A program made the translations under genes and the position numbers. Under the pieces are notes generated by a model. The model searched no databases and was not told the DNA's origin. It saw nothing but the letters and a program-made list of their open reading frames with translations. Below are positions 53,120-62,147 of a stretch of DNA of 64,000 bases, one piece after another; positions within the stretch are counted from its first letter, which is position 1, and each line of letters starts with the position of its first letter. Origin of the DNA: Streptomyces sp. TBY4 (lineage in GTDB: Bacteria > Actinomycetota > Actinomycetes > Streptomycetales > Streptomycetaceae); assembly GCF_024213195.1 (NCBI RefSeq), contig NZ_JANAVF010000002.1, positions 62,001-126,000 of the forward strand. The letters run 5' to 3'.

Positions 53120-56056
53120 CTACGGCCGGGTGGCACGCTCCAGTTCCAGCAGGGCCGAGTAGTAACTGCGGCCCGTGGCCCGGTCCATGCCCACCTCGCA
53201 CATCCGGTTCGCCGACAGGTGCGCGTCGAACTCCCGCGCCGTCACCTCGGCCGCCTCGCGCGCCGTCGCCGACTCCGTCAGCTCCGGGTGCAGCATGCCG
53301 CGGTCGCCCGCGAAGGCGCAGCAGCCCGCGTCGTACGGGACCACCACCTCGTCGGCGCAGGCCTCGGCCACCGCCCGCAGCTGGGCCTCGTCGCCCAAGT
53401 GCCGCATCGAGCACGTGGGGTGGAGCACCGCCGAGCCCACCGTGCGCCGGACCTCCAGGCGCGGCAGGAGCTCCTCGGCGGCCCAGACGATGGAGTCGAC
53501 GATCCGCAGCTCGGCGTGGAGCGCCCGGTTGTCGTCCGTCAGGTACGGGACCACCTCGTGGGCGATGCCCAAGGTGCAGGAGGAGGCGTCCACCACGAGC
53601 GGCAGCCGCCCGCCGGCCGTCCAGCCCCAGGCCGCTTCCACGATCCGGTTGGCCATCACGCGGTTGCCGGCGTCGTAGCCCTTGGAGTGCCAGATCGTCG
53701 CGCAGCAGGTGCCCCGGACGTCCCCGGGGATCCACACCGGCCTGCCGGCGCGCTCCGACACCGCCACCACGGCCTCCGGGAGGGAGGGGCCGGGCCGTCC
53801 CCCGGGACCGCCGAAGATCCGGTTGACGCAGGCCGGGTAGTAGACCGCGGCGGCGCCCCCGCGCCGGGTGGCGGGCAGCGTACGGGCCGCGGCGCCGGGG
53901 ACCTGCGGCAGCCATTCCGGAACCAGGTCGGGCCGTACGGCCCTGCGCGCGGCCCCCGTCACGGCCCGCAGGACCCCGTCCCCGACCACGCCGGTGATCT
54001 TGTCGGCGGCGGCCACGGCCAGCCGTGCGGCCACTTCGACCGCGCCGAACCGCTGGGCGGCGAGCTCGGCGGCGCGCTCCTCGCGCGGGCTGTGCCGGCG
54101 GTGGCGGAAGTCCTTCATCAGGGCGCCGGTGTCGATGCCGACGGGGCAGGCGAGCTTGCAGGTGGAGTCGCCGGCACAGGTGTCCACGGCGTCGTACCCG
54201 TACGCATCGAGCAGTCCGCCGAGCACGGGGGAGCCGGGCTGCTGGCGCATCATCTCCCGGCGCAGCACGATCCGCTGGCGCGGGGTGGTCGTCAGGTCCT
54301 CGCTGGGGCAGGTCGGTTCGCAGAACCCGCACTCGATGCAGGGGTCGGCGACGGCCTCCACCTGCGGGATCGTCTTGAGGCCGCGCAGGTGTGCCTTCGG
54401 GTCGCGGTCCAGCAGGATCCGCGGGGCGAGCACCAGATCGGGATCGATGACCCGCTTGGTGCGCCACATCATCTCGGTGGCCCGGGGCCCCCACTCCAGT
54501 TCCAGGAAGGGGGCCATGTTGCGGCCGGTGGAGTGCTCGGCCTTCAGCGAGCCGTCGAACCGTTCCACGGTGAGCCGGCAGAAGGCGTCCATGAACGCGG
54601 CGTACCGCTCCACGTCCGCGGGCCGGCCGGCGTCGAAGGCGAGCAGGAAGTGCAGGTTGCCGTGGGCGGCGTGGCCGGCGACGGCGGCGTCGAAACCGTG
54701 CTCCGCCTGGAGTTCGAGGAGGGCCTCGCAGGCTTCGGCCAGCCGGGACGGCGGGACCGCGAAATCTTCGGTGATCAGGGTGGTGCCGGAGGCGCGGGCA
54801 CCGCCGACGGCGGTGACGAAGGCCTTGCGGGCCTTCCAGTAGCCGGAGATGGTCCCGGCGTCGCTGGTGAAGGCGTTGGTCACCGAGGCCACGGGGGCCA
54901 CCAGGTCCAGCCCGGCCAGCACCTCGGCGGCCCGCCGCTCGTACTCCGCGCGGCCGGCCTCGTCGGGGGCCCGGAACTCCACCAGCAGCGCGGTGGTGTC
55001 CTTGGGCAGCCCGGCCCAGTCCGCGGGGACGCCCGCGACGCTCACCGAGGCGCGCAGGGTGTTGCCGTCCATCAGCTCGACGGCCAGCGCCCCCGCCTCG
55101 TTGAAGAGCGGTACGGCCGCGGCCGCCGCGGGCAGCGAGGGGAAGAAGAGCAGCGCGCTGGTGAGTTCGCGGTCCAGCGGCAGGGTGTCGAAGACGACCT
55201 CGGCGATGAAGCCGAGCGTGCCCTCGGAGCCGACCATCAGCCCGCGCAGGATCTCGACGGGGGTGTGGCCGTCGAGGTAGGCGTCGAGGCGGTAGCCGGT
55301 GGTGTTCTTGATCTCGTACTTGGCCCGGATGCGCGCGACGAGCTCCGGATCGGCCTCGATCTCCTTCTTGATCTCCATCAGGCCGTGGCACAGGGCGGGC
55401 TCCGCGTGTGCCAGCTCCTCGTCGGCGAGCGGATCGGCGGTGTCCACGACGGTGCCGCTCGGCAGGACGAAGGTGAGGGAGGACAGGGTGCGGTACGAGT
55501 TCCTCGTGGTGCCCGCGGTCATGCCCGAGGCGTTGTTCGCGACGACTCCGCCGAGGGTGCAGGCGATGGCGCTGGCCGGGTCCGGGCCCAGCACGCGGCC
55601 GTGCCGGGTGAGCGCGGCATTGGCGCGCACGACGGTGGTGCCGGGCTGGATCCGGGCGCGCAGGCCCTCCTCCAGCACCTCGACCCCGGCCCAGTGGCGG
55701 CGGACGTCGACGAGGATGTCCTCGCCCTGCGCCTGGCCGTTGAGCGAGGTCCCGGCCGCCCGGAAGACGACCTCGCGCTGCTTGCCGTGGGCGTAGGACA
55801 GGACGGCGGAGACGTCGTCGATGTCCTCGGCGATCACCACGACCTGCGGCAGGAACCGGTACGGGGAGGCGTCGGAGGCGTAGCGGACCAGGTCGGAGAC
55901 GCCCCAGAGCACCTTGTCGGCGCCCAGCAGCTCGGTCAGCTCGCTGCGAAGCGGCTCGGGGGTGCCGGTGGAGGCGCGCTCCGGCACCCGGTCGGGGGCG
56001 GGGCCGCTGAGGGTGCGCGGGCGCAGGGCCCCCGGCTTCGGTTCCAGCAGTGGCAT
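53120..56056 (-). CDS. FAD- and Fe-S-containing D-lactate dehydrogenase-like protein
   Basis: A 978-residue fused oxidoreductase. The N-terminal FAD_binding_4 domain (about 60-290) has RAAGTSLNGQAQG and NNASGMTAGT; the FAD-oxidase C domain follows to about 560 (GHAAHGNLHFLL). A ferredoxin domain has CIECGFCEPTCPS and CAGDSTCKLACPVG for two [4Fe-4S] clusters. The C-terminal part carries CCG cysteine motifs (GTCCATIWH, HPTCSMRHLG, DAGCCAFAGDRG) that bind a further cluster or quinone-linked cofactor. This is the Dld-II/GlpC-fusion layout for oxidising D-lactate or 2-hydroxyglutarate to the quinone pool. No operon partner is visible. Confidence 0.9.
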   Translation of the reverse strand: MPLLEPKPGALRPRTLSGPAPDRVPERASTGTPEPLRSELTELLGADKVLWGVSDLVRYASDASPYRFLPQVVVIAEDIDDVSAVLSYAHGKQREVVFRAAGTSLNGQAQGEDILVDVRRHWAGVEVLEEGLRARIQPGTTVVRANAALTRHGRVLGPDPASAIACTLGGVVANNASGMTAGTTRNSYRTLSSLTFVLPSGTVVDTADPLADEELAHAEPALCHGLMEIKKEIEADPELVARIRAKYEIKNTTGYRLDAYLDGHTPVEILRGLMVGSEGTLGFIAEVVFDTLPLDRELTSALLFFPSLPAAAAAVPLFNEAGALAVELMDGNTLRASVSVAGVPADWAGLPKDTTALLVEFRAPDEAGRAEYERRAAEVLAGLDLVAPVASVTNAFTSDAGTISGYWKARKAFVTAVGGARASGTTLITEDFAVPPSRLAEACEALLELQAEHGFDAAVAGHAAHGNLHFLLAFDAGRPADVERYAAFMDAFCRLTVERFDGSLKAEHSTGRNMAPFLELEWGPRATEMMWRTKRVIDPDLVLAPRILLDRDPKAHLRGLKTIPQVEAVADPCIECGFCEPTCPSEDLTTTPRQRIVLRREMMRQQPGSPVLGGLLDAYGYDAVDTCAGDSTCKLACPVGIDTGALMKDFRHRRHSPREERAAELAAQRFGAVEVAARLAVAAADKITGVVGDGVLRAVTGAARRAVRPDLVPEWLPQVPGAAARTLPATRRGGAAAVYYPACVNRIFGGPGGRPGPSLPEAVVAVSERAGRPVWIPGDVRGTCCATIWHSKGYDAGNRVMANRIVEAAWGWTAGGRLPLVVDASSCTLGIAHEVVPYLTDDNRALHAELRIVDSIVWAAEELLPRLEVRRTVGSAVLHPTCSMRHLGDEAQLRAVAEACADEVVVPYDAGCCAFAGDRGMLHPELTESATAREAAEVTAREFDAHLSANRMCEVGMDRATGRSYYSALLELERATRP

Positions 56057-56154
56057 CTGCAGCCCCTCAACTCGCGCCGTGTCGGTCGATCACACTCGGT
56101 CGATCTCACTCGTTCGGCGCAGCCCCGGCCCTCTCCCGGCCGGACCGTCGCCCG

Positions 56155-56616
56155 TCAGCAGCCGTGCTCCGCCGGAGCGTCCGCCAGAGCGTTCAGCAGG
56201 CCGCCGAGCACCTCGCGCTGATCGACGGTCAATGGAGCCAGGATCTCCTCTGCGGCGTCGGTTCGCGCGTTGCGCAGCAGGCGCAGCGTGGCGCGGCCGG
56301 TGTCGGTCAGCTCGATCCTTATGACACGGCGGTTCTCCGGGTCGGGCACGCGGCGGACGCAGTCGGCGGCCTCCAGGGCGTCGACCAGCGTGGTCACGGC
56401 GCGGGGCACCACCTCCAGGCGGGCGGCGAGGTCTGCCATCCGGGGCGGCCGCACCGTGGAGAAGTGGGCGACGGTGCGCAGCAGCCGGGACTGCGCCGGC
56501 GTGATACCGAGCGGCTCCAGATGGCGCTTCTGGATGCGGTGGAGCCGCCGGGTCAGCCGGAGCAGCTGCTCCGCGAGGACGCCGTCGGTCGTGTCGGTCT
56601 CGGAAGCGGTGCTCAT
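56155..56616 (-). CDS. MarR-family transcriptional regulator
   Basis: A 153-residue winged-helix repressor. Its DNA-binding part is MADLAARLEVVPRAVTTLVDALEAADCVRR with the wing DPENRRVIRIELTDTGR; flanking helices form the dimer. GAGGACCGCAGC precedes the ATG. It is divergent from an ABC exporter; the gap holds two overlapping palindromes, so it most likely represses both itself and the exporter until a toxic ligand binds. Confidence 0.93.
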   Translation of the reverse strand: MSTASETDTTDGVLAEQLLRLTRRLHRIQKRHLEPLGITPAQSRLLRTVAHFSTVRPPRMADLAARLEVVPRAVTTLVDALEAADCVRRVPDPENRRVIRIELTDTGRATLRLLRNARTDAAEEILAPLTVDQREVLGGLLNALADAPAEHGC

Positions 56617-56655
56617 GCTGCGGTCCTCATAATGGGAACGATATCAGGACAGGAT

Positions 56656-56692
56656 TCATTGTGAGTATAGGTAACAATGAGCTATGCTCATT
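56656..56692. promoter_or_regulatory. Overlapping palindromic operator
   Basis: TCATTGT (56656-56662) and ACAATGA (56674-56680) are one inverted repeat; AATGAGC-TAT-GCTCATT (56676-56692) is a second, 17-bp one. A plus-strand promoter fits inside: TTGTGA (56659-56664), 18-bp spacer, TATGCT (56683-56688). A minus-strand -10 TATACT lies at 56669-56664. A regulator bound here would block both directions; the MarR protein is the clear candidate. Confidence 0.7.
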
Positions 56693-56723
56693 CGAGTCTC
56701 GTCACCTGTCATGAAGGAGGCCC

Positions 56724-58676
56724 ATGCGCCCCAAGGAACCCGAGTGGGAACCCTCGAAAGAATCCCTTGACCCCAGCGGCCCCGCACCGGACGAGCGGCC
56801 GCGCGAGCTGCGCCGCATCGTCGGCCTCTTCCGGCCCTACCGGGGGCGCCTCGCCCTCGTCGGTGTGCTGGTCGCGGCCTCCTCGCTGGTCGGAGTCGCC
56901 ACTCCGTTCCTGCTGAAGGAGATCCTCGACGTCGCGATCCCGCAGGGGCGCACCGGGCTGCTCAGCCTGCTCGCCCTCGGCATGATCGTGACGGCGGTCG
57001 TCACCAGCATCTTCGGCGTGCTCCAGACCCTGATATCCACCACCGTCGGCCAGCGCGTCATGCACGATCTGCGCACCGCCGTCTACGCACAGCTCCAGCG
57101 GATGCCGCTGGCCTTCTTCACCCGGACGCGCACCGGCGAGGTGCAGTCCCGCATAGCCAATGACATCGGCGGCATGCAGGCCACGGTCACCTCCACGGCG
57201 ACCTCCCTCGTCTCGAACGCGACGGCCGTCATCGCCTCCGTCGTCGCGATGCTCGCGCTCGACTGGCGGCTCACCCTCGTCTCGCTGCTCCTGCTGCCCG
57301 TCTTCGTGTGGATCAGCCGCCGCGTCGGCGGTGAGCGCAAGAAGATCACCGCGCAGCGCCAGAAGCAGATGGCCGCCATGGCCGCGACGGTCACCGAGTC
57401 CCTCTCGGTCAGCGGCATCCTGCTGGGCCGCACCATGGGCCGCGCCGATTCGCTCACCCACTCCTTCGCGGAGGAGTCGGAGAAGCTCGTCGACCTCGAA
57501 GTGCGCTCCAGCATGGCCGGGCGCTGGCGGATGTCCACCATCGGCATCGTCATGGCCGCCATGCCCGCGCTCATCTACTGGGCGGCCGGCATAGCCCTGC
57601 AGACCGGAGCCCCCTCGCTCTCGGTCGGTACCCTCGTCGCCTTCGTCACCCTCCAGCAGGGCCTGTTCCGGCCCGCCGTGAGCCTGCTCTCGACCGGCGT
57701 CCAGATCCAGACCTCCCTGGCGCTCTTCGCCCGCATCTTCGAGTACCTCGACCTGCCGGTGGACATCACCGAGCGCGAGGACCCCGTCCGCCTCGACCGT
57801 GCCCGGGGCGAGGTCCGGCTGGAGGACGTCCACTTCGCCTACGACGCCAAGAGCGGCCCCACCCTGACGGGCATCGACATCACGGTCCCGGCCGGCGGCT
57901 CCCTCGCCGTGGTCGGCCCGACCGGATCCGGCAAGAGCACCCTGAGCTACCTCGTGCCCCGGCTCTACGACGTCACCGGCGGCCGGGTCGTCCTCGACGG
58001 AGTGGACGTGCGCGACCTCGACTTCGACTCCCTGGCCCGCTCCATCGGCGTGGTCTCCCAGGAGACCTACCTCTTCCACGCCTCCGTCGCGGACAACCTG
58101 CGCTTCGCCAAGCCGGACGCCACCGACGAGGAGATAGCGGAGGCGGCCCGCGCGGCCCAGATCCACGACCACATCGAGTCCCTGCCCGACGGGTACGACA
58201 CCCTGGTCGGCGAGCGGGGGTACCGCTTCTCCGGTGGAGAGAAGCAGCGCCTGGCCATCGCGCGCACCATCCTGCGGGACCCGCCCGTGCTGATCCTCGA
58301 CGAGGCCACCAGCGCGCTGGACACCCGCACCGAGCACGCCGTGCAGCGCGCCATCGACAACCTCTCGCAGGGCCGCACCACCATCACCATCGCCCACCGG
58401 CTCTCCACCGTCCGGGACGCCGACCAGATCGTGGTCCTCGACGGAGGTCGGATAGCGGAGCGCGGCACCCACGAGGAGCTGCTGCAGGCCGACGGCCGGT
58501 ACGCGGCTCTGGTCCGCCGTGACCAGGAGACCGCGCTCGTGCCGGAGGCCCCTGAGTCCGGAGGGCTCCTGTCCGGGGCGCTCGGCTCCGAGATGCGCAC
58601 GGCGGACCTGCTCAAGCGCGGGACGTTCAAGCCGGACACCCCGCGCGGCACCGAGCCGGCCCCGGTGAACGTGTGA
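56724..58676 (+). CDS. MarR-controlled ABC exporter (homodimer type)
   Basis: A 650-residue exporter with six transmembrane helices (about 38-325) and an intact ATPase domain: Walker A GPTGSGKST, Q-loop VSQETYLFH, signature FSGGEKQRLAIAR (FSGGE for LSGGQ), Walker B VLILDEATS and H-loop AHRLST. It resembles multidrug exporters such as BmrA or MsbA. A 60-residue polar tail follows. AAGGAGG before the ATG is excellent. Its promoter is covered by a palindromic operator and a MarR gene lies opposite, so drug-induced expression is likely. The substrate is unknown. Confidence 0.93.
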   Translation: MRPKEPEWEPSKESLDPSGPAPDERPRELRRIVGLFRPYRGRLALVGVLVAASSLVGVATPFLLKEILDVAIPQGRTGLLSLLALGMIVTAVVTSIFGVLQTLISTTVGQRVMHDLRTAVYAQLQRMPLAFFTRTRTGEVQSRIANDIGGMQATVTSTATSLVSNATAVIASVVAMLALDWRLTLVSLLLLPVFVWISRRVGGERKKITAQRQKQMAAMAATVTESLSVSGILLGRTMGRADSLTHSFAEESEKLVDLEVRSSMAGRWRMSTIGIVMAAMPALIYWAAGIALQTGAPSLSVGTLVAFVTLQQGLFRPAVSLLSTGVQIQTSLALFARIFEYLDLPVDITEREDPVRLDRARGEVRLEDVHFAYDAKSGPTLTGIDITVPAGGSLAVVGPTGSGKSTLSYLVPRLYDVTGGRVVLDGVDVRDLDFDSLARSIGVVSQETYLFHASVADNLRFAKPDATDEEIAEAARAAQIHDHIESLPDGYDTLVGERGYRFSGGEKQRLAIARTILRDPPVLILDEATSALDTRTEHAVQRAIDNLSQGRTTITIAHRLSTVRDADQIVVLDGGRIAERGTHEELLQADGRYAALVRRDQETALVPEAPESGGLLSGALGSEMRTADLLKRGTFKPDTPRGTEPAPVNV

Positions 58677-58739
58677 TCGTATGACCGGCGCACGGGTGAG
58701 ATGTCGGGAATCCGATGGTTCGCGGGTTAGCGTGCCCGC

Positions 58740-59579
58740 ATGCGTCATGAGAACCGGCCGCCGTCACCGCGCCGATCCCGGCTCACCCGCCGGGGCAGGC
58801 TGGCGCTCTTCCTCGGAACAGTCCTGGGACTCGGGGCAGCCCTCCTGATCCCCCTGTCCCCCGGGGAGCAGGCGCCCGAGAAGCCGCGCCAGTTGCTGAT
58901 CCCCGAGGGCTGGCGGGCCCCGCAGGTCTACGCCGCCATCGACCGCGAGCTGAAGCTCCCCGCCGGCTCCACCAAGGCCGCGGCCGCCGCGAGCGCTCTG
59001 CCCCTGCCCGCCGAGGCGAAGGGCAACCCGGAGGGGTACCTCTTCCCGGCCACCTATCCGGTGACCTCGCAATCCACCCCGGCCTCGCTGCTCACCTACA
59101 TGGTCGAGACGGCCAACCAGAAGCTCTCCACCCCGGCCGTCGCGGACGGCGGCAAGGCCCACGGGATGACCCCGTACCAGACGGCCACCCTCGCGAGCAT
59201 CATCGAGGCCGAGGCCGAGACCCGCGGGGACATGGGCAAGGTCGCCCGGGTCGTGCACAACCGGCTGGCGAAATCGATGCCGCTGCAGATGGACTCCACC
59301 ATCAACTACGCGCTGAACCGCTCCACGGTGGACACCAAGCTGAGCGAGACGAAGATCGACAGCCCCTTCAACACGTACGAACGCCAGGGCCTGCCCCCCA
59401 CCCCGATCGACAGCCCCGGCCTCCAGGCCATGGCGGCGGCGGTGGCCCCGACCCCCGGGGACTGGCTCTTCTTCGTCACCGTGAAACAGGGGGACACCCG
59501 CTTCTCGGCGACGTACGAGGAACACAAACGCCACGTTGCCGAGTTCAACCGCCTCCGCGCAGCCTCACGCGCGACCTAG
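58740..59579 (+). CDS. Short MltG-like endolytic transglycosylase
   Basis: A 279-residue YceG/MltG-family protein with one N-terminal membrane anchor (about 20-40). The catalytic Glu is E156 in LASIIEAEAE; PEGYLFPATY and the QMDSTINYAL motif, and a C-terminal PIDSPG and FVTVKQGDTRFSATYEEH, match the family. MltG proteins cut nascent glycan strands during wall growth. The protein is shorter than usual because the LysM-like part before the catalytic domain is reduced, suggesting a second paralogue rather than the housekeeping gene. Its end overlaps the convergent monooxygenase gene by 15 bases. Confidence 0.9.
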   Translation: MRHENRPPSPRRSRLTRRGRLALFLGTVLGLGAALLIPLSPGEQAPEKPRQLLIPEGWRAPQVYAAIDRELKLPAGSTKAAAAASALPLPAEAKGNPEGYLFPATYPVTSQSTPASLLTYMVETANQKLSTPAVADGGKAHGMTPYQTATLASIIEAEAETRGDMGKVARVVHNRLAKSMPLQMDSTINYALNRSTVDTKLSETKIDSPFNTYERQGLPPTPIDSPGLQAMAAAVAPTPGDWLFFVTVKQGDTRFSATYEEHKRHVAEFNRLRAASRAT

Positions 59580-60674
59580 CCGGCGCGCGGTTGCCCCGGC
59601 CGGGGTTCGGGTGAGCAGCCGGTGGATCTCGCGGACCGCGGCGCCGCCGGCGCGGTTGGCGCCGATGGTGGATGCCGACGGGCCGTAGCCGACCAGGTGG
59701 ATGCGGTCGTCGCGGGTCGCGCGGGTGCCTTCGAGGCGGATGCCGCCGCCCGGTTCGCGCAGGCGCAGGGGAGCCAGGTGGTCGATGGCGGGGCGGAAGC
59801 CGGTGGCCCACAGGATCACGTCCGCTTCGACCCGGGTGCCGTCCGGCCAGGCGGCCCCCGCGCGGGTGAGGTGGTCGAACATCGGGCGGCGGTCCAGGGC
59901 CCCCGACTCCAGTCCGCCCCGGACGGCCTCGTTCAGCGGCAGCCCGGTGACGCTGACCACGCTCCGGGGCGGCAGCCCCTGCCGGACCCTCTCCTCCACC
60001 AGGGCCACCGCCGCGCGGCCCTCGGCCTCCCCGAAGCTGCCGTCGCGGAACACCGGGGGCCGCCGGGTGACCCAGGTGGTCTCCGCCGCCACCTCGGCGA
60101 TCTCCAGCAGGTGCTGCACCGCCGAGGTGCCGCCGCCCACCACGATGACCCGGGCTCCGGCGAACTCCTCCGGCCCCGGGTAGTTCGCGGTGTGCAGCTG
60201 GCGGCCCCGGAAGAGCTCCTGTCCCGGGTAGCGCGGCCAGAACGGCCGGTCCCAGGTGCCGGTGGCGTTGATCAGCGCCCGTGCCGACCAGCTTCCGGAG
60301 CGGGATTCCACCAGCAGCCGGCGGTCCTCCCCGTCGCGGACGGCGGTGACGTCCACAGGTCGGCGTACGCGCAGGCCGAAGCGGTCCTCGTAGGCGGCGA
60401 AGTACTCCGCGATCACCTCGGAGGACGGCCGCGGCGGGTCGGCGCCGGTGAGTTCCATCCCGGGCAGGGCGTGCATGCCGTGGACCTTGCCGTAGGTGAG
60501 CGTGGGCCAGCGGAACTGCCAGGCGCCGCCCGGGCGCGGCGCGTGGTCCAGGACCACGTGGCCGATGCCGGCCCGCGCCAGGTGGTAGGCGCTGGACAGT
60601 CCCGCCTGCCCCGCGCCCACGACGACCACGTCCACGTCCTGGACATCCACGTCCTGCACAGTGAAGTTGTTCAC
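59565..60674 (-). CDS. Flavin-dependent monooxygenase-like protein
   Basis: A 369-residue FAD/NAD(P)H oxidoreductase of the flavin-containing monooxygenase/YUCCA/CzcO type. The FAD motif is VVVGAGQAGLSS (G20, G22, G25), the NADPH motif is VVGGGTSAVQ near residue 180, and ILWATGFRPAIDH is the conserved C-terminal motif. The strict FMO fingerprint is not complete. A short VQDVDVQDVDV repeat is found near the start. The P450 gene begins beyond it on the same strand, 52 bases upstream, so both may act in one pathway; the substrate is unknown. Confidence 0.88.
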   Translation of the reverse strand: MNNFTVQDVDVQDVDVVVVGAGQAGLSSAYHLARAGIGHVVLDHAPRPGGAWQFRWPTLTYGKVHGMHALPGMELTGADPPRPSSEVIAEYFAAYEDRFGLRVRRPVDVTAVRDGEDRRLLVESRSGSWSARALINATGTWDRPFWPRYPGQELFRGRQLHTANYPGPEEFAGARVIVVGGGTSAVQHLLEIAEVAAETTWVTRRPPVFRDGSFGEAEGRAAVALVEERVRQGLPPRSVVSVTGLPLNEAVRGGLESGALDRRPMFDHLTRAGAAWPDGTRVEADVILWATGFRPAIDHLAPLRLREPGGGIRLEGTRATRDDRIHLVGYGPSASTIGANRAGGAAVREIHRLLTRTPAGATARRLGRA

Positions 60675-60726
60675 GGTTCTACTAACCTGCGGTCCTGTCG
60701 GGATCTTCCCCGGCGGGTGCGATCCG

Positions 60727-62094
60727 TCAGGAGCGGCGCGCCCGGAGGGTGGCCACGACCGGGTCCCTGGGCTGGAGGGTGAGCCCCGGCAGGACCCGCG
60801 CGAGCGCCGGGCCGCTGTCCAGGTGGAAGCGCTGGGCCACGACGGCCAGCACGAGGGCCGCCTCGACCAGGGCGAAGCGGGCGCCCAGGCAGGCGCGCGG
60901 CCCGCCGCCGAAGGGGAACCAGGCGTGTTCGGGGATCTGGTGGGCGTCGGCCGCGTCGGCGGACCACCGCTCGGGGCGGAAGGCCTCCGGCTCGGGGAAC
61001 CAGCGCTCGTCGCGGTGCATCGACCAGGGGCTGATCCACACCGACAGACCGGCCGGGACCGGACGCCCGCCGAGCGTGGCGCCCTCCCTGGCCACCGCGG
61101 AGATCAGCCAGATCGGCGGATAGATCCGCAGCGCCTCCTTCACCACCTGTTGGGTCCAGGGGAGCCGCGCGTAGTCCTCGTACGTCGGCAGCCGGCCGCC
61201 GAGTACGCGGTCCAGCTCCTCCGCCAGCCGTTCGCGGGCCTCCGGCGCCCCGGCGAGCAGTTGCCAGGCCCAGGTCAGGGTGGTCGAGGTGGTCTCGTGG
61301 CCGCCGATGTACAGGGTGATCGACTCGTCCCGCAGCTCCGTGCGCGACAGCGGCCCGCCGTCCTCGTCGCGGGCGGAGAGGAGCCTGCTGAGCAGGTCGT
61401 CCCGCTCCTCCCCGGACGCCGAGGCCGTCTCGTGCTCCCGTATGACGTGCTCGATCTCGCGGTCGAGGACGTCCACCGCCGCCCGCATCCGGCGCCGGCC
61501 CGGCGTCTGCACCCACGGCGGCAGGAACATCGTCACGCCCCGGAACTCGGCGCCGAGTTCGCGCTGCGCGGTGGCCATGGCCGCGCTGATGGGCCCCTCC
61601 CGGCCGGCGGCGTCGCTCCCGAACAGGGTCCGCACCGCGATGCGCTGGGTGAGCCCGGCCATCTCCCGGTGCACGTCGATCCGTTCGCCGTCGCTCCACC
61701 CGGAGACCAGTGCGTCGGCGCACTCCACCATCGTGGCCGCGTACGCGCGCACTTGGCGCGGACGCACCGAGGGCTGGACCAGCGCCCGCTTGCGCCGCCA
61801 GTCCTCGCCGGTGGCCACGACCACCCCGTTGCCGAGCAACTGCCGGAAGGCCCAGCCCAGTTCGGTCGGGCTGAAGGTGGACTCCACGGCGCCGAGCAGC
61901 TCACCGGCGTGCTCCGGCCGCGAGACCAGGACGTTGCGCTGCGGGCCGAGCGCCCAGGGCACCCAGTCCCCGTACTCGTCGCGCAGCGACTCGAAGAAGG
62001 CCAGCGGATCGCGGGCGAAGGCCGGGAGGTTCCCCAGCAGGGGCCAGCGGCGCGGTCCGCGCTCGGAGCCCGGGGGCGTCAGGGTGGCGGTCAC
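60727..62094 (-). CDS. Cytochrome P450
   Basis: A 455-residue heme monooxygenase. I-helix motif GGHETTSTT, ExxR motif KEALR, and heme loop FGGGPRACLG with the proximal Cys are all present. The RRWPLLGNLPAF start resembles bacterial CYP102/CYP110-like fatty-acid or terpene hydroxylases rather than typical short Streptomyces CYP105 forms. The GTG start is chosen from the protein pattern; no good ribosome site is seen and upstream frame is untranslated. The flavin monooxygenase gene follows. No ferredoxin gene is nearby. Confidence 0.92.
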   Translation of the reverse strand: MTATLTPPGSERGPRRWPLLGNLPAFARDPLAFFESLRDEYGDWVPWALGPQRNVLVSRPEHAGELLGAVESTFSPTELGWAFRQLLGNGVVVATGEDWRRKRALVQPSVRPRQVRAYAATMVECADALVSGWSDGERIDVHREMAGLTQRIAVRTLFGSDAAGREGPISAAMATAQRELGAEFRGVTMFLPPWVQTPGRRRMRAAVDVLDREIEHVIREHETASASGEERDDLLSRLLSARDEDGGPLSRTELRDESITLYIGGHETTSTTLTWAWQLLAGAPEARERLAEELDRVLGGRLPTYEDYARLPWTQQVVKEALRIYPPIWLISAVAREGATLGGRPVPAGLSVWISPWSMHRDERWFPEPEAFRPERWSADAADAHQIPEHAWFPFGGGPRACLGARFALVEAALVLAVVAQRFHLDSGPALARVLPGLTLQPRDPVVATLRARRS

Positions 62095-62147
62095 CCGGGC
62101 ATGGTGACAGCGCCGCCCCCAGGACGCCAGAGCACGTTCCCGCGGTC

